Assembly: GCA_014871385.1 (NCBI GenBank)
Contig: CM026421.1
Coordinates: 16,661,048 to 16,725,047, forward strand
Direction of reading: 5' to 3'
Source of the DNA: Ceratodon purpureus
Lineage: Eukaryota > Streptophyta > Bryopsida > Pseudoditrichales > Ditrichaceae
DNA: 64,000 nt
Shown here: positions 49,166 through 60,572 of the stretch, piece after piece
How the letters are laid out: each line of letters starts with the position of its first letter
Position numbering within the stretch: the stretch's first letter is position 1
Translations under genes and position numbers: made by a program
Notes under the pieces: model-generated
What the model saw: the letters and a program-made list of their open reading frames with translations, nothing else
Told to the model about the DNA's origin: nothing
Databases searched by the model: none

Positions 49166-49802
49166 TAAATTAAGGCTTAATTTTGATACTTTTTTTAGAA
49201 AAAGAGTATATTACCGTGGAAATTAGGGTTATCTCTGGTAAGAATTTATTATGTTTGTTCTCAAAGATACAAATTAGGGCTGATGTCATGATGACGTCAT
49301 GCATACATTCCTTTAGATTTGTCATGGGTTTAGGCAAGATACAATGATCAGGAGTTGAGTTTTAGATCAAACAAATAATTCTTTCATAGGATTATGTAAA
49401 TGCACAAGACAAATTTGAAAGAACGTAAAGGAGGCAAGGTTTGAAAACTTCCTGGAATATTTCAAAATTCGTGTATAATATCTTTACTGCTGAAACCAAA
49501 ATATACCTTGTTAGAGTCCTTGTCTTCATCGAAGAGTACTCTCTCTTCCTAGGCAGCAAAGCATCTTCATTTGAGTGATACAAGTAGGAGATTTTCATCA
49601 AGAAACAGCACTTGGTAAGCTGGGTTCCAGAGAAGGAGGTCACTCTTGGTTTCTTGAACTTGTCTCTAGGTGGCGTATTTGGATAGTGACACAGTCCTTG
49701 GCATGCTGTGCTGTATGCGAAGGTAGCGTAGGAGTTCGGGGATGTCAATCTGCAAGCTTGAGTGTAACGTTTGAAGACTACAAGAATTCAGTGTGTTGCG
49801 CG
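49166..49802. other. Subterminal non-coding region, copy 2
   Basis: No gene. It contains a perfect palindrome ATGACGTCAT at 49291-49300 (bZIP/CRE-type core). At about 49448-49512 (GGAATATTTCAAAATTCGTG...) it has the left member of an imperfect ~65-bp direct repeat whose partner is at about 50327-50392. The pair brackets the small ORF. Confidence 0.45.
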
Positions 49803-50174
49803 ATGCCGAAGGTGTGTAATGCGAGATCCAGGAGGACAAGAGCGGCTGTAGGTTTGCCCCCAAAGGCACCGGCGAGTTATGAGGAGCTGCGGCCGTGGCT
49901 GTTGGAGGTGGAGCGCGCCAGGGAACGAGGCATGGACCTGCCACCGTTTAGGCACATCGGAAGCCTCCATGTTGGTGAAGGTGAATGGCGTTGGACAGTG
50001 CTTTGTACCAATGAGCTTCTCCAAATTATGGAGTTGTCCCTAATCCCGTATCCCTTGCTTGCGAACGTCGATGAGAATCCAGTTGTTGAGCTCCCCGAAG
50101 TGATCATATCGGATGGCGAAACTTGCTGGTTTGATATGGACAAGAGTTGGACTGTATATCCTCCAAAGGATTAG
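49803..50174 (+). CDS. Small ORF of unknown function at the methyltransferase end
   Basis: 123 codons from ATG 49803. N-terminus is basic (MPKVCNARSRRTRAAVG), then a plausible folded part (YEELRPWLLEVERARERG, WRWTVLCTNELLQIMELS, ISDGETCWFDMDKSWTVYP). GC-rich in AT-rich surroundings, consistent with coding sequence. I do not recognise the family. It is convergent with the methyltransferase gene. Confidence 0.5.
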   Translation: MPKVCNARSRRTRAAVGLPPKAPASYEELRPWLLEVERARERGMDLPPFRHIGSLHVGEGEWRWTVLCTNELLQIMELSLIPYPLLANVDENPVVELPEVIISDGETCWFDMDKSWTVYPPKD

Positions 50175-50688
50175 TATTGTGAAGTCTAGCCGGGTGTTCG
50201 AATACAATCCTTAAGATTTGGTCTTTTATTGGATCTAGATACGAGTATTCCAGCATGATGGTTTTAGATAATATAGATGATTCTAGAAATAAGAGAACTC
50301 GAAACCAACTAAAACAAAGGGTCTTAAAAGTTCGTGGAATATTTCAGAGTTCGTGTACAATACTGGAGTAGCAGAAACCAAGATGTACACCAAGTCAAGA
50401 ATAGGTAACATGGCTTTGCAAATGTGGGATTTTGAATGAGTAAAATATAAGTTACAGCGCAATTTAAATTTTGAGCATTTCTTTTGTAACATTTCATTCT
50501 TCATATTATATTTTGAGCATTACGGTTGTGACATTTCATCCTCTACATAGGAGGAGACGATTTGGAAATGAGAATCGTAACAAGTATAGATTCAGGGTAG
50601 TAGAGTAGACGAAGGATTACGCAATGAACTCCAATTAAATCAAATCAAATCCAATGAAAACAATGAAAGACCGAAGCCTCCTTCAAAC
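50175..50688. other. Non-coding spacer between small ORF and methyltransferase 3' end
   Basis: AT-rich. Holds the right member of the ~65-bp imperfect direct repeat (GTGGAATATTTCAGAGTTCG... near 50335) and two TTTTGAGCATT...GTGACATTTCAT(T/C)CT blocks near 50470 and 50512. No gene seen. Confidence 0.45.
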
Positions 50689-53600
50689 TCAGAACATGCT
50701 ACCATCGCTACTTCCACTCTCAGAACTAGATGACTCTGAATCTCCTTCTACCGCCTCATCATCGACGAATAGAAGGGCCCTGGGATCAAAAGTAGTTGGC
50801 CGACTTGGAACATATGTCAGGGCTCCAGATTGAAACGCCTGTGCTAAGTCCTCTGCGTAGTCCGGAAGTATGAAAGGCTGAATCGGGCTGGAATGAAGAC
50901 GCCACGATGGAGTGGACACTGCTCTTGGCCCACGTGGCGGTGTTGCTGAAACTACTCTGCAATAGAGAACCGACTGTGGTTAGATAGAGTACGTAGAGCT
51001 AGAAAGAGAAGTAATGATTGGATAATATGAACAAAGAATGAAAGACTTACACCACTTATCAGGTCGTGGTCTCTTTGGAGGCGCTTCGCCTGTTGCTGCC
51101 GGCCTTGGATGTTTAGGAGGACCCATGGCTGATGGTTTGAGAAGGGCGTTGAATATGGCTTCGTCCTCCTCAAAAGCGAGAATGTGACGACCAACAGCTT
51201 GGGCGGCCTTGATGGAGGCCCCTGAAACTCGAAGAGAAACAAAGAAATGAGAAACTATGGAAAAAACGAGAGGAAAAATGAAGCAGAGATATGTAAGAAG
51301 AGTTACCTGTCCCAGCATTCCAGTCAAGGACTATGTCGCCGGGCTTGGACAGCTCCTCAATGATGCTCTGCATCATCTCAGGGAATTTCTCCCTTGGGCC
51401 TCTCCACGGCACCTCCCCATTCATGAGCTGAGATTCCGCATCAGTGAAGTTGAAAATGGCATCACTCTTGGTAATGTTGAGGAGCCCATGTATCAGGTCT
51501 TCCTTCTTCGTCTGGAAGGAGAAAGTACTGCCACTACGAACGTAGACGCGAATCCAGAATCGCATAGTCTGCAGTCAAGCACAAGTAGTGAGTAAAATGA
51601 AGCGGAAGGGTTATCAGTAAGCGAAGAGAAGGGCATGTTTAGGAAAAGTACCAACTTCTCGGGGTTCGTAGGAGAAGTCAGGCCGAGTACATTGACACCC
51701 CACCAGTCCTTGAACAGCACATATCCACCAGCAGCAGCTTCTTCCTCGATATCCTTAGCCAGCTTCTGATCAGTGTTGTAGATGAGGCAGATGGCACCAT
51801 CTTTCTGCAGGAATTCATCTGCAAAATGGAAGATGTCGTACAAATAATCCCTGTAGCGAGAGTTCCAAGGCGGAATACTCGTGGGAGGAACGGAAACGGA
51901 TGGGACGGGAAGATTCTCAGGAATGTCGGCAATGATGAAGTCGACTCCCAGATGGTTCTCTTGTTTGCACCGGTCCGGAACTTCGTTTTCGCGGCCTGCT
52001 CCAAACTTGAGCAAACAAGAAAGGAGAGTTAGTAACTACATAGTGAGTAGAGGTGGCAGAATCCATTAAATGTCGAAATATAGGAACAAACCTTGCGAAT
52101 GAAGTCTTGAGTCTTGATCCAATCCGGGTCGCCACCTTTTATCTCCTGTCTCCTATTTCGCCGTAACATGGAATCCACAGATGAGTTGAAGACGGAAACA
52201 TGTGTGGAAATCGAAGCTCCAGCGGAAGAAGTTGTTTGAGGATATAGTTTGGCCTTCCTCTGCTCAATGAGACTTCGCGTGATCGCAGAAGCACCAATGG
52301 ATGAAGGCGCAGTCGCTGTGGTTGGCGTTGGCATTGGGACGTCTACAGTTGGAGAAGCGTTGCCCGTCTCCTTCCCTGGTGAGGAAGACTCAGCCCCAGT
52401 ATCTTGTGAGGTCTGTGACTTCGAACCCAGTGTTCGCAGTCGCGGAGCTCTCCCTTTCTTCGGTTGAGGTGCAGATGATTGACTTTGATGTTCTTCGTCT
52501 TCTTCAGAACCGTCGTTGGAGTCTCCGACTACTGGCGCTCGAAGATCAAGTGATGATTTGACATCGGCCTTAGAATCGACTGTAAAACCACGGAGGCAAT
52601 CTAGATACCAACATCCTGCCTCCAAGTGGGGAGCTTTGTACCTCTTCAATTGCTGAGCAGAGTAGATACACTCGTCCGTGCCTCTCTGGATCCATAAAGG
52701 AAAGTACTTCGGGAGTTGGTGGACAGTGACGGCTCCTTTGGGAAGAAGCTCTCTCTTGAAGTACCTAATGTGGGCCAATTTTAAAATACTTAGTATGTGG
52801 GAGAGACGAAATGCAGGATTCAAAATGCACACATGTTTGAGTAAAGATTCATACCGGTAGATGACTCGCTTGACAACATCGGCCGTTCCAGGGAATTTCG
52901 TGAAAATCGACTTCTTATCAAAAGTCTTCTTCGCCTTGGATCCAAGGAATGTCGGGAATGCTCTGTCCCAAACCAGAATACGCCAGCTCTCCACGTAATC
53001 GCCTGGACGCTGAACATCAGGGGAGGCATTCCAATTGATGTCCAGCTCCTCCGCCTTACACAGGTCCTCGAACTCATGGATGACCGCTTCTTCCAACTAC
53101 AAGACACAGTCAGCAAAATTAGTCTACGACAATCAAAGTGATAGAATGACAAAGACATTATCAGTTCTGGAAATAAGGGAGCATACCCCTGCCCAGAATG
53201 AAGCCCTGTTTAGCCAACGGTCGAGGTCAGCTTCCTTGAACTCCGGTGGTGGGAACCTATAAGACTGCCTTGAAGTTGGAGAGGAGTTCCACCACCTCAA
53301 CCACCGAGCTTTGTACTTGGGTTCCACTGCCGCCGGCACAATCTTCTGCAGCTTGTCCAATGTCATCTCAGGTTTGTTGAGATCGCTGAAGTGGCGGTTA
53401 ATCTGCATTTAGAAAAGAGCTGTTAGCATTATGAAATCAAGATATCATAGGAGATAAGAACAAAATAGCTTAAGATGAAGTGATTAAGGATTCACCTCGG
53501 CAAGGAAGTCGTCACCATTTTTGGGATTCGCAATGGCCAAGTACTTGGTGAAGTCCTTCTTCTTGACGGCCTCGATGTAGTTGTTTGACGCTGTCGTCAT

Positions 53601-54686
53601 CGCATCCCACACTCCAGATCCAGATTGATCGTCTATTGGCGTGTTCTCCTTGTAGGCTCTTGCGGCCTGATCCGAGGCGACTGCAATCTCTCTCTGTACA
53701 TGGAGATACATTATATTAAAATCAATGTACAAACCACTTGAAATGCATTACTTAAAGTATATGGATCAGACGAATGTACTTGCTGAGTCATGGTATAAAT
53801 TCTTACTCGGTATAGGAACGCAATGAAAACCTTTGTTGTCAAGGTGAACCATCGGTCCTTTGCGTGTTTATTCTGCACACAGATTTCAAACTCTTCTGGG
53901 CTTAGAAGATCTTTGAATTCTTCTAACTTCATGACACCGAAAGAGCGGATGCGGAATAACTTCGCTGGAAGATTACTCTTCACATGGTCATTCTCAGTAG
54001 ACCTGTGGACAAAATAAACAGTTTAGAAAACACATCATAATAGAAGGATGATCCGAAATCAAAATTGAAAAATTGTTCCACCAAAATTCTTACCAGTTGA
54101 TGTCGTGCATGGCATGGAGAAGATTGCCCACTTGGCCGCGGGGGTCCAATATGATGCAATGCACGGAGATGTGCCAAGCTGGGTCGTCGGCATGATGCTT
54201 GTTGATGTGCCGTAACCAAGCTGAAAGGCGATGGTTACCTTCCCATACAAAAAACATTTTGCCACTGAATTGATTGAGGTCATCGTCACCTTGGAGGTCG
54301 GCTTCGAAGGCTTCGTTAGCCCTGCGCCAGCACGGGCTCCACTTTGCCTTCACTTCCTCCGTGACATCCATTGACATCTCTTCAGTGTTGAACATGGAAA
54401 TGTACATCACGCGGTCCCCATCTCTGTAGCCCTTCACGAACTCCCTCTCCGGATGTTGGACGCCCATTTCGCCAACCGGTCTGACTTTTGCCATTGCGAC
54501 CATTCTACACAATGGGACCAGCAGGCGAGACTTCCTCAAGGGCTGAATACGAACGGCATTGATGACGTTGATCGAGTCAACTTTATGCTGTGTTCGATGA
54601 AGCAGTTCCCCTTCAACAGCGTCTTTCAAGTCCAAAGGCTTTGATGATGATGGCAACACGTCCTGTGTTTGCGTCAACTCGGGTAC
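50689..54686 (-). CDS. ParB-like + beta-class DNA methyltransferase-like protein, copy 2 (all exons open)
   Basis: Minus-strand exons: 54686-54094, ~54003-53807, 53693-53497, 53402-53187, 53096-52855, 52764-52092, 52005-51652, 51568-51307, 51221-51051, 50954-50689. All are open with GT-AG borders. Exon 1: VWEGNHRLSAWLRHI (54239-54216) is a ParB/sulfiredoxin-type motif. Exon 6 ends in a basic Ser-rich linker. Exon 7 has VDFIIADIPENLP at the motif IV (DPPY) position, where the catalytic tetrad reads DIPE. Exons 8-9 give PREKFPEMMQ, KPGDIVLDWNAGTG, ASIKAAQAVGRHILAFEED, aligning well with motifs X-I-II (LDPFxGSG...GR...IE) of N4-cytosine/N6-adenine enzymes. The tail is acidic Ser-rich. The AdoMet-binding part looks better kept than the catalytic one, so DNA binding or signalling is as likely as methylation. 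The true start may lie upstream. Confidence 0.65.
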
Positions 54687-54825
54687 CTGCCGTAAGCAAT
54701 GGAAATGAACAATCAAACACAACAATGTAGATACTGAGAAATGGAATTCACCAATCACATAGAGATTTTCTCATAAATGAAAGAGTAAAAAAAAACATCT
54801 CAAATTTCATCTATAGCACCAAGAA

Positions 54826-57800
54826 TCAAGGCCGTGCCACTCTACGAGGAGCTCTTCCATAGTACTGTCTAGCCTCTCTACTATTCCAATGATGGCGCCT
54901 CCTCCAAAATCGCCTGGTCTGACGGCAAGCGCTGGGCAGTATTGCCGGAAGGGCAAACACTACATGGGCTGGCCTCCTCAACACCAAAGGTGAAACTGGG
55001 GGATTAGGCGAAGACGGCGGTGTGCCAAGACGTGGCGAGGTGGGCATGTACACTGGAGAGGTGGGCATGTACACAGGAGAGGTGGGCTCATAAACAGGCG
55101 AAGTAGGCATGTACTGGGGTGACTGGACCTCGAAAGGTCCAGTGTCTACACCCAAAGGAATGGCTAAATCACAGGTACAAAGACGCTCATACTCTGGGTC
55201 TGACAGGTCTGAAAGGTTTATGACAGAGATTGGAGAATTGACAGACATGTCGGGAGCATAAGAGCCTACCTGCATGTACAAGGCACGTGAGGAAGTTAGA
55301 GTTTTCAAATCATTTGATACAACTTTCAAATGCTCAACTTCAATTATTTAGGAGAATAAGAACATGTGAATTTAGAAAAGGAAAACATCAGTAACTGTAC
55401 CTCTGTCTCCTCAGGTCCCTTGCTTTCACTCTCGGTCCCCGTGTTCTGCTGAGAAGTATCCTGTAATTCATAAAAAATGCACTAATGTCAATGATTAGAA
55501 TTATTCTCACCCCTGTAGATAGGTTCTCATCTATATGCACAAATGATCACACATTTATACAAGCACAACATCCTAAACAAAATAGAATTCAATAATTCAA
55601 ATAAAATGATTTCAAGGCAAAACTTAGTTAAGAGAGAGGTTACATAAAGAGAGGAATAGGGAGTTGGGGCGGGACAGGGAGAAAGATAGGGGGAGGGAAC
55701 AGCAAAGAGATAGGGAGAACGAGAGGGACAGGGAGAGTGAGGCAGTGAGAATGGAGCATGGACAGGGAGTGACGGCGAGAGAGTAATGGGACATCGTGAA
55801 GGAGCAAGGCAGGGACAGGGAGAGAAAGAGAGTTAGAGAGGGGCAAAGACAAGGAGGGAGAGAAGAGCAGGGACAGAGAGAGTGGGGGAGGTTAAGAGGA
55901 GTAGAGATTTTGAGTGACCGGGGGGGAGAGGTCACTAAACCCGAAAGAAAAAAATGAAAATGTAGAAAAGCAATAAAAAAAACAATTGTAAGGCCGGGGG
56001 CCACTGCGTCCTCGCGGCACTGGTGTCTGCTCCGAAAGCAGACACCAGACTGCTTGCCACGAAATGGAATTAAAAAAAAAAATTGAGCCGCAAGCCTCAT
56101 GGGAGGCTCATAGCCTCCTCAGCCGCAGCTCTCCATTATAAAAGCTGGGCAGATACAACAAGCAATAAGCCCCAAGCTTCCTCGGAGGCTGCAAGCCTCC
56201 TCGGCCGGGGGTGAGTTATATGGCTCGCAGCACTGGTGTCTGCTCCGAAAGCAGGCACCAGGCTGCTTGCCACGAAATGGAATTAAAAAAAAATAAACAT
56301 GCTCCAAGCCTCATCGGAGGCTCACGCCTCCTCAGCTCGAAGTCAATGGGAGCTACGGCACTGGTGTCTGCTCCGAAAGCAGACACCGTGCCGCTTGCAC
56401 TCAAGTGGAATTTGAAAAAAATAATAATGCTCCAAGCCTCATCGCTGGCTCATGCCTCCTGAGCCTGAAGTCAATGGGAGCTGCGGCACTGGTGTCTGCT
56501 CCGAAAGCAGACACCGTGCCGCTTGCACTCAAGTGGAATTTTAAAAAAAAAATAATGCTCCAAGCCTCATCGGAGGCTCACGCCTCTTCAGCCTGAAGTC
56601 AATGGGAGCTGCGGCACTGGTGTCTGCTCCGAAAGCAGACACCGTGCCGCTTGCACTCAAATGGAATTAAAAAAATAAGGAATTCTCCAAGCCTCATCGG
56701 AGGCACCAGCCTCCTCAGCCCGAAGTCAATGGGAGCAGCGGCACTGGTGTCTGCTCCGAAAGCAGACACCGTGCCGCTTGCACTCAAATGGAATTAAAAA
56801 AAAAAGGATTCTCTAAGCCTCATCGGAGGCACCAGCCTCCTCAGCCCGAAGTCAATGGGAGCTGCGGCACTGGTGTTTGCTCCGAAAGCAGACACCGTGC
56901 CGCTTGCACTCAAATGGAATTAAAAAAATAAGGAATTCTCCAAGCCTCATCGGAGGCACCAGCCTCCTCAGCGCGAAGTCAATGGGAGCAGCGGCACTGG
57001 TGTCTGCTCCGAAAGCAGACACCGTGCCGCTTGCACTCAAATGGAATTAAAAAAAAAAAGAATTCTCCAAGCCTCATCGGAGGCACCAGCCTCCTCAGCC
57101 CGAATTCAATGGGAGCAGCGGCACTGGTGTCTGCTCCGAAAGCAGACACCGTGCCGCTTGCACTCAAATGGAATTAAAAAAAAAAGAATTCTCCAAGCCT
57201 CATCGGAGGCACCAGCCTCCTCAGCCCAAAGTCAATGAGAGCTGCGACACTGCTCTAAGCCAATGCTCAATGCTCTAAGCCTCATCGGAGGCTCACGCCT
57301 CCGAAGCCCGAAGCCAATGGGAGCTGCGACACAGCAGACACCGGTGCCGCTTGCAACTCAAGTGTTCTTTTAAAAAAATAAAAATTCTCCAAGCTTCATC
57401 GGAGGATTACTCCTCCTCAGCCCGAAGTCAATGGGAGCTGCGGCACTTGTGTCTGCTCCGAAAGCAGACACCGTGCCGCTTGCACTCAAATGGAATTTAA
57501 AAAAAAAGAATTCTCCAAGCCTCATCGGAGGCACCAGCCTCCTCAGCCCAAAGTCAATGAGAGCTGCGACACTGCTCTAAGCCAATGCTCAATGCTCTAA
57601 GCCTCATCGGAGGCTCACGCCTCCGAAGCCCGAAGCCAATGGGAGCTGCGACACAGCAGACACCGGTGCCGCTTGCAACTCAAGTGTTATTTTAAAAAAA
57701 TAAAAATTCTCCAAGCAACATCGGAGGCTTACTCCTCCTCAGCCCGAAGTCAATGGGAGCTGCGGCACTGGTGTCTGCTCCGAAAGCAGACACCGTGCCG

Positions 57801-59936
57801 CTTGCACTCAAATGGAATTAAAAAAAAAAAAAATTCTCCAAGCCTCATCGGAGGCACCAGCCTCCTCAGCCCAAAGTCAATGAGAGCTGCGACACTGCTC
57901 TAAGCCAATGCTCAATGCTCTAAGCCTCATCGGAGGCTCACGCCTCCTCAGCCCGAAGCCAATGGGAGTTGCGACATAGCAGACACCGGTGCCGCTTGCA
58001 ACTCAAGTGTTATTTTAAAAAAATAAAAATTCTCCAAGCCTCATCGGAGGCTTACTCCTCCTCAGCCCGAAGTCAATGGGAGCTGCGGCACTGGTGTCTG
58101 CTCCGAAAGCAGACACCGTGCCGCTTGCACTCAAGTGGAATTAAAAAATAATAAAAATGCTCCAAGCCTCATCGGAGGCTCACGCCTCCTCAGCCCGAAG
58201 TCAATGGGAGCTGCGGCACTGGTGTCTGCTCCGAAAGCAGACACCGTGCCGCTTGCACTCAAGTGGAATTTGAAAAAAATAATAATGCTCCAAGCCTCAT
58301 CGGAGGCTCACGCCTCCTCAGCCTGAAGTCAATGGGAGCTGCGGCACTGGTGTCTGCTCCGAAAGCAGACACCGTGCCGCTTGCACTCAAGTGGAATTTG
58401 AAAAAAATAATAATGCTCCAAGCCTCATCGGAGGCTCACGCCTCCTCAGCCTGAAGTCAATGGGAGCTGCGGCACTGTTCGAACACCCATCAGTCCCAAA
58501 TAATCCCATCACCTCATTCCAAACATTATGAGCAACCTCGGCTTCCTCAAACTTCTTCGCAATCCCGAAGTTGAATTCCCAATTCTCCCCAACAAAACTC
58601 CAGCAGTCCCGGCAAGAAACTCGAACACGTAATTCGCCCCAACACACCCGCGTACCATTATGTCCTAATCCCCAACATTTGAGTCTAAATCTCCATCACC
58701 CAACATAATCCCCAACACCCAAAACAATCCCCAATCCAAGCTGCGAATCCCAAAGCTCGTATAAATTTCATCAAACAAAAGCTGAAGTACTCATCAAGCC
58801 CACGAATCCGAAAGCTCACTAACCCCATCCAACCGAAAGCTCAAGCATTAGCAGCGAAATCCCTCAACAATCTACTGACATTCTCCCTTTAAGCTCCCAA
58901 CTACCTCCAACAACTCGTTAGAGCTCTCCTACCTCGTCGTCGTCATCGTCTAGCTGGTCCTCGAGCTGGCCGTCGACCTGGTCCCCGAGCTGGCCGTCTA
59001 GCAGGTCCTCGAGCTCCTCCACTCCTCCAGCAACGTCACCGACCTGAGCTCCTGGGGCAACCTGTTCATCATCACCTCGGCCAGAGCCTGCAATATTCAC
59101 TTCTCCCTGCGCAGCCATTGCTCTTCCTCCCTCTCCTGCGTCAAGAATGCTCAGCCGCGCTCGCCTCGCCTCGAGTCGGAGGTGCTCAAACTCGGTGCAT
59201 TCTCCAAAAGCAAAGCCACCAGATTGATCCCCGACCCCTCTCATCCTCTCGGGGCTCTGTGTAAAAATAGCAAACATTTAAATCCATGATTCCTGTGTGT
59301 CAAGTGCCGCGGCCCTCTCAATGAGACTTATGATTCGAATGTGTAAATTGCCGCGGCCCCTCTCAAATACACTTAGAACGAACCTCACATTCTTTATTTA
59401 AACTTTTCAATTACTAACGTTTTACAAAAACACTAGATTACACAAATAATTCACATCACCGTCGTACTAGAGAGAATATAAATACTTACCTTGTCGGGGT
59501 TTAAATTAAAATCTGACTGAGAATCAGGCTCCCATGTCGATAACTCATTGAATGAAATCGATGGTTGCGGAGACTCTAGTTTCTGACTACAATTAAAGAC
59601 TAATTCTTCCGTCATGGCCTCACGTGCTCCTCTACTTAAATGTACAACCTGTTCCGGGTCGTGATTCTCGACGTCCGTGTTCTCTAATAATTCCTCTTTC
59701 TCCTCTACTATAGAGTCGAGAATGAGTTTGCGAAGGCTACAAAACTTCAAAGCTATAGGCAGATCTCCTCCTCTCCGTTTCACGGGTGCACTCAAATGGT
59801 CACTTTTAGAATCTACCTGCTTACGTGATGCTCTCCTCTTTCTAGCTCTTCTATTTGTAAAATCAGTGCGGCCAGGTTTCCTTCTCTGTTTAGGAGTAAC
59901 ATAAGTGGAGGGAGATGGCCCTCCACACTGCTTCAT
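54826..59936 (-). CDS. Accessory unit N-terminal part, copy 2: basic/acidic protein with Pol II CTD-like heptads
   Basis: Exons: 59936-59490, 59256-58933, 55460-55401, 55269-54826. ATG 59936 is conserved with copy 1. Exon 1 is basic (RRARKRRASRK) then shows FCSLRKLILDSIVEEKEE and EELVFNCSQ, both shared with copy 1. Exon 2 keeps ARRARLSILDAGEGG but ends in an Asp-rich run instead of copy 1's repeats. Exon 4 has SPISVINLSDLSD and four heptads YMPTSPV-YEPTSPV-YMPTSPV-YMPTSPR (one more than copy 1), then an Arg-rich stretch (FWRRRHHWNSREARQYYGR), with a stop at 54826. The intron before exon 3 is 3.5 kb because of a tandem array. It may be the front of one long protein with the ParB part (a phase-0 GT exists after RAPRR) or a separate protein. 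Confidence 0.6.
55985..58480. repeat. 127-bp hairpin-bearing satellite array with a 322-bp higher-order unit
   Basis: About 16-18 units in tandem. Each carries GTGTCTGCTCCGAAAGCAGACAC (9-bp stem, 5-nt loop), GCCTCATCGGAGGC (5-bp stem) and a run of A. Anchor positions 56361, 56488, 56616, 56743, 56869, 56997 and 57127 give a 126-128 bp period. From 57127 the spacing becomes 322, 322 and 323 bp (57449, 57771, 58094), because a 127-bp unit alternates with a variant containing TGCTCTAAGCCAATGCTCAA. It lies wholly inside an intron of the copy 2 accessory gene. Short frames across it are artefacts of the repeat. Confidence 0.95.
58481..58932. other. Intron remainder between satellite array and exon 2
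   Basis: C-rich, G-poor plus-strand sequence with short CCCAACA/CCCCAA(C/T) motifs near 58640-58740. No gene. It ends at the exon 2 donor (GAG|GTAGGA on the minus strand). Confidence 0.45.
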
Positions 59937-60572
59937 GTGTCTAACCAAAGGAAGGACTCTCACACAAAAAGACTTTCATGAAAACTTCTCCCTGCTTAAA
60001 TACCTCTCACGTACAACTATTCTCCTAGCACCCTAAGTTGATATACAATCTCAACCACTGACACATTGTCTGTCCACTTTATATTAAGAATATCATTAAC
60101 AATTCTATAATTGAAGCTAGATTTAAAATATCAACCTTTAATTATAAGGAATATATCTAAGTGCACTATAAATTGAAAGATTTGAATCAAGCACTTCAAT
60201 CATGCTCCATTTTATATTCATTGTATTAAATGTAGAATTAAAATGACGGCTCATTCTAATCTTATAATACATCATGTCAAATAGAATCCGCTCTACGATT
60301 CAAATTTTAAAGTAGAGTTCAATAAACCTTACCTCATATACTTAGACCTGCAAAAAGTGGCTCTGTAATTAGTTAGCGCCGTCTCTCTTAAATCATACAT
60401 TCGTTACCTAACAGACACCATCATTCCACAACTATTCACATGGACATTCCAACCAGAATAAAATGATCATCAACGATGCATCATTCCTCTCACTTTGCTC
60501 TCGCGATAGCGCTTGGCTAATACACTCACTCTCGTCCCTTCTTCCACTAGTATCACTGAGTTGCCTGCGAAC
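59937..60572. promoter_or_regulatory. Divergent promoter region, copy 2, with degraded transposase start
   Basis: Counterpart of 42072-42777. The conserved ~37-bp block lies at 60371-60408. The position of the copy 1 transposase ATG reads ATT here (CATCATT against CATCATG), and codon 9 is TAG (near 60506). The first usable in-frame ATG is therefore at 60573. Sequence upstream of 60560 is clearly diverged from copy 1, while downstream is nearly identical. Confidence 0.5.

Noticed and set aside
56211..58454. Many 60-100-codon frames on both strands across the satellite
   Set aside because: Repeated near-identical frames arise from the repeat unit itself, lie inside an intron, and change frame with the A-tract length.
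55985..58480. CRISPR-like array of regularly spaced palindromic repeats
   Set aside because: Units are tandem 127-bp copies with no unique spacers, no cas genes, and a eukaryotic intron context; it is a satellite.
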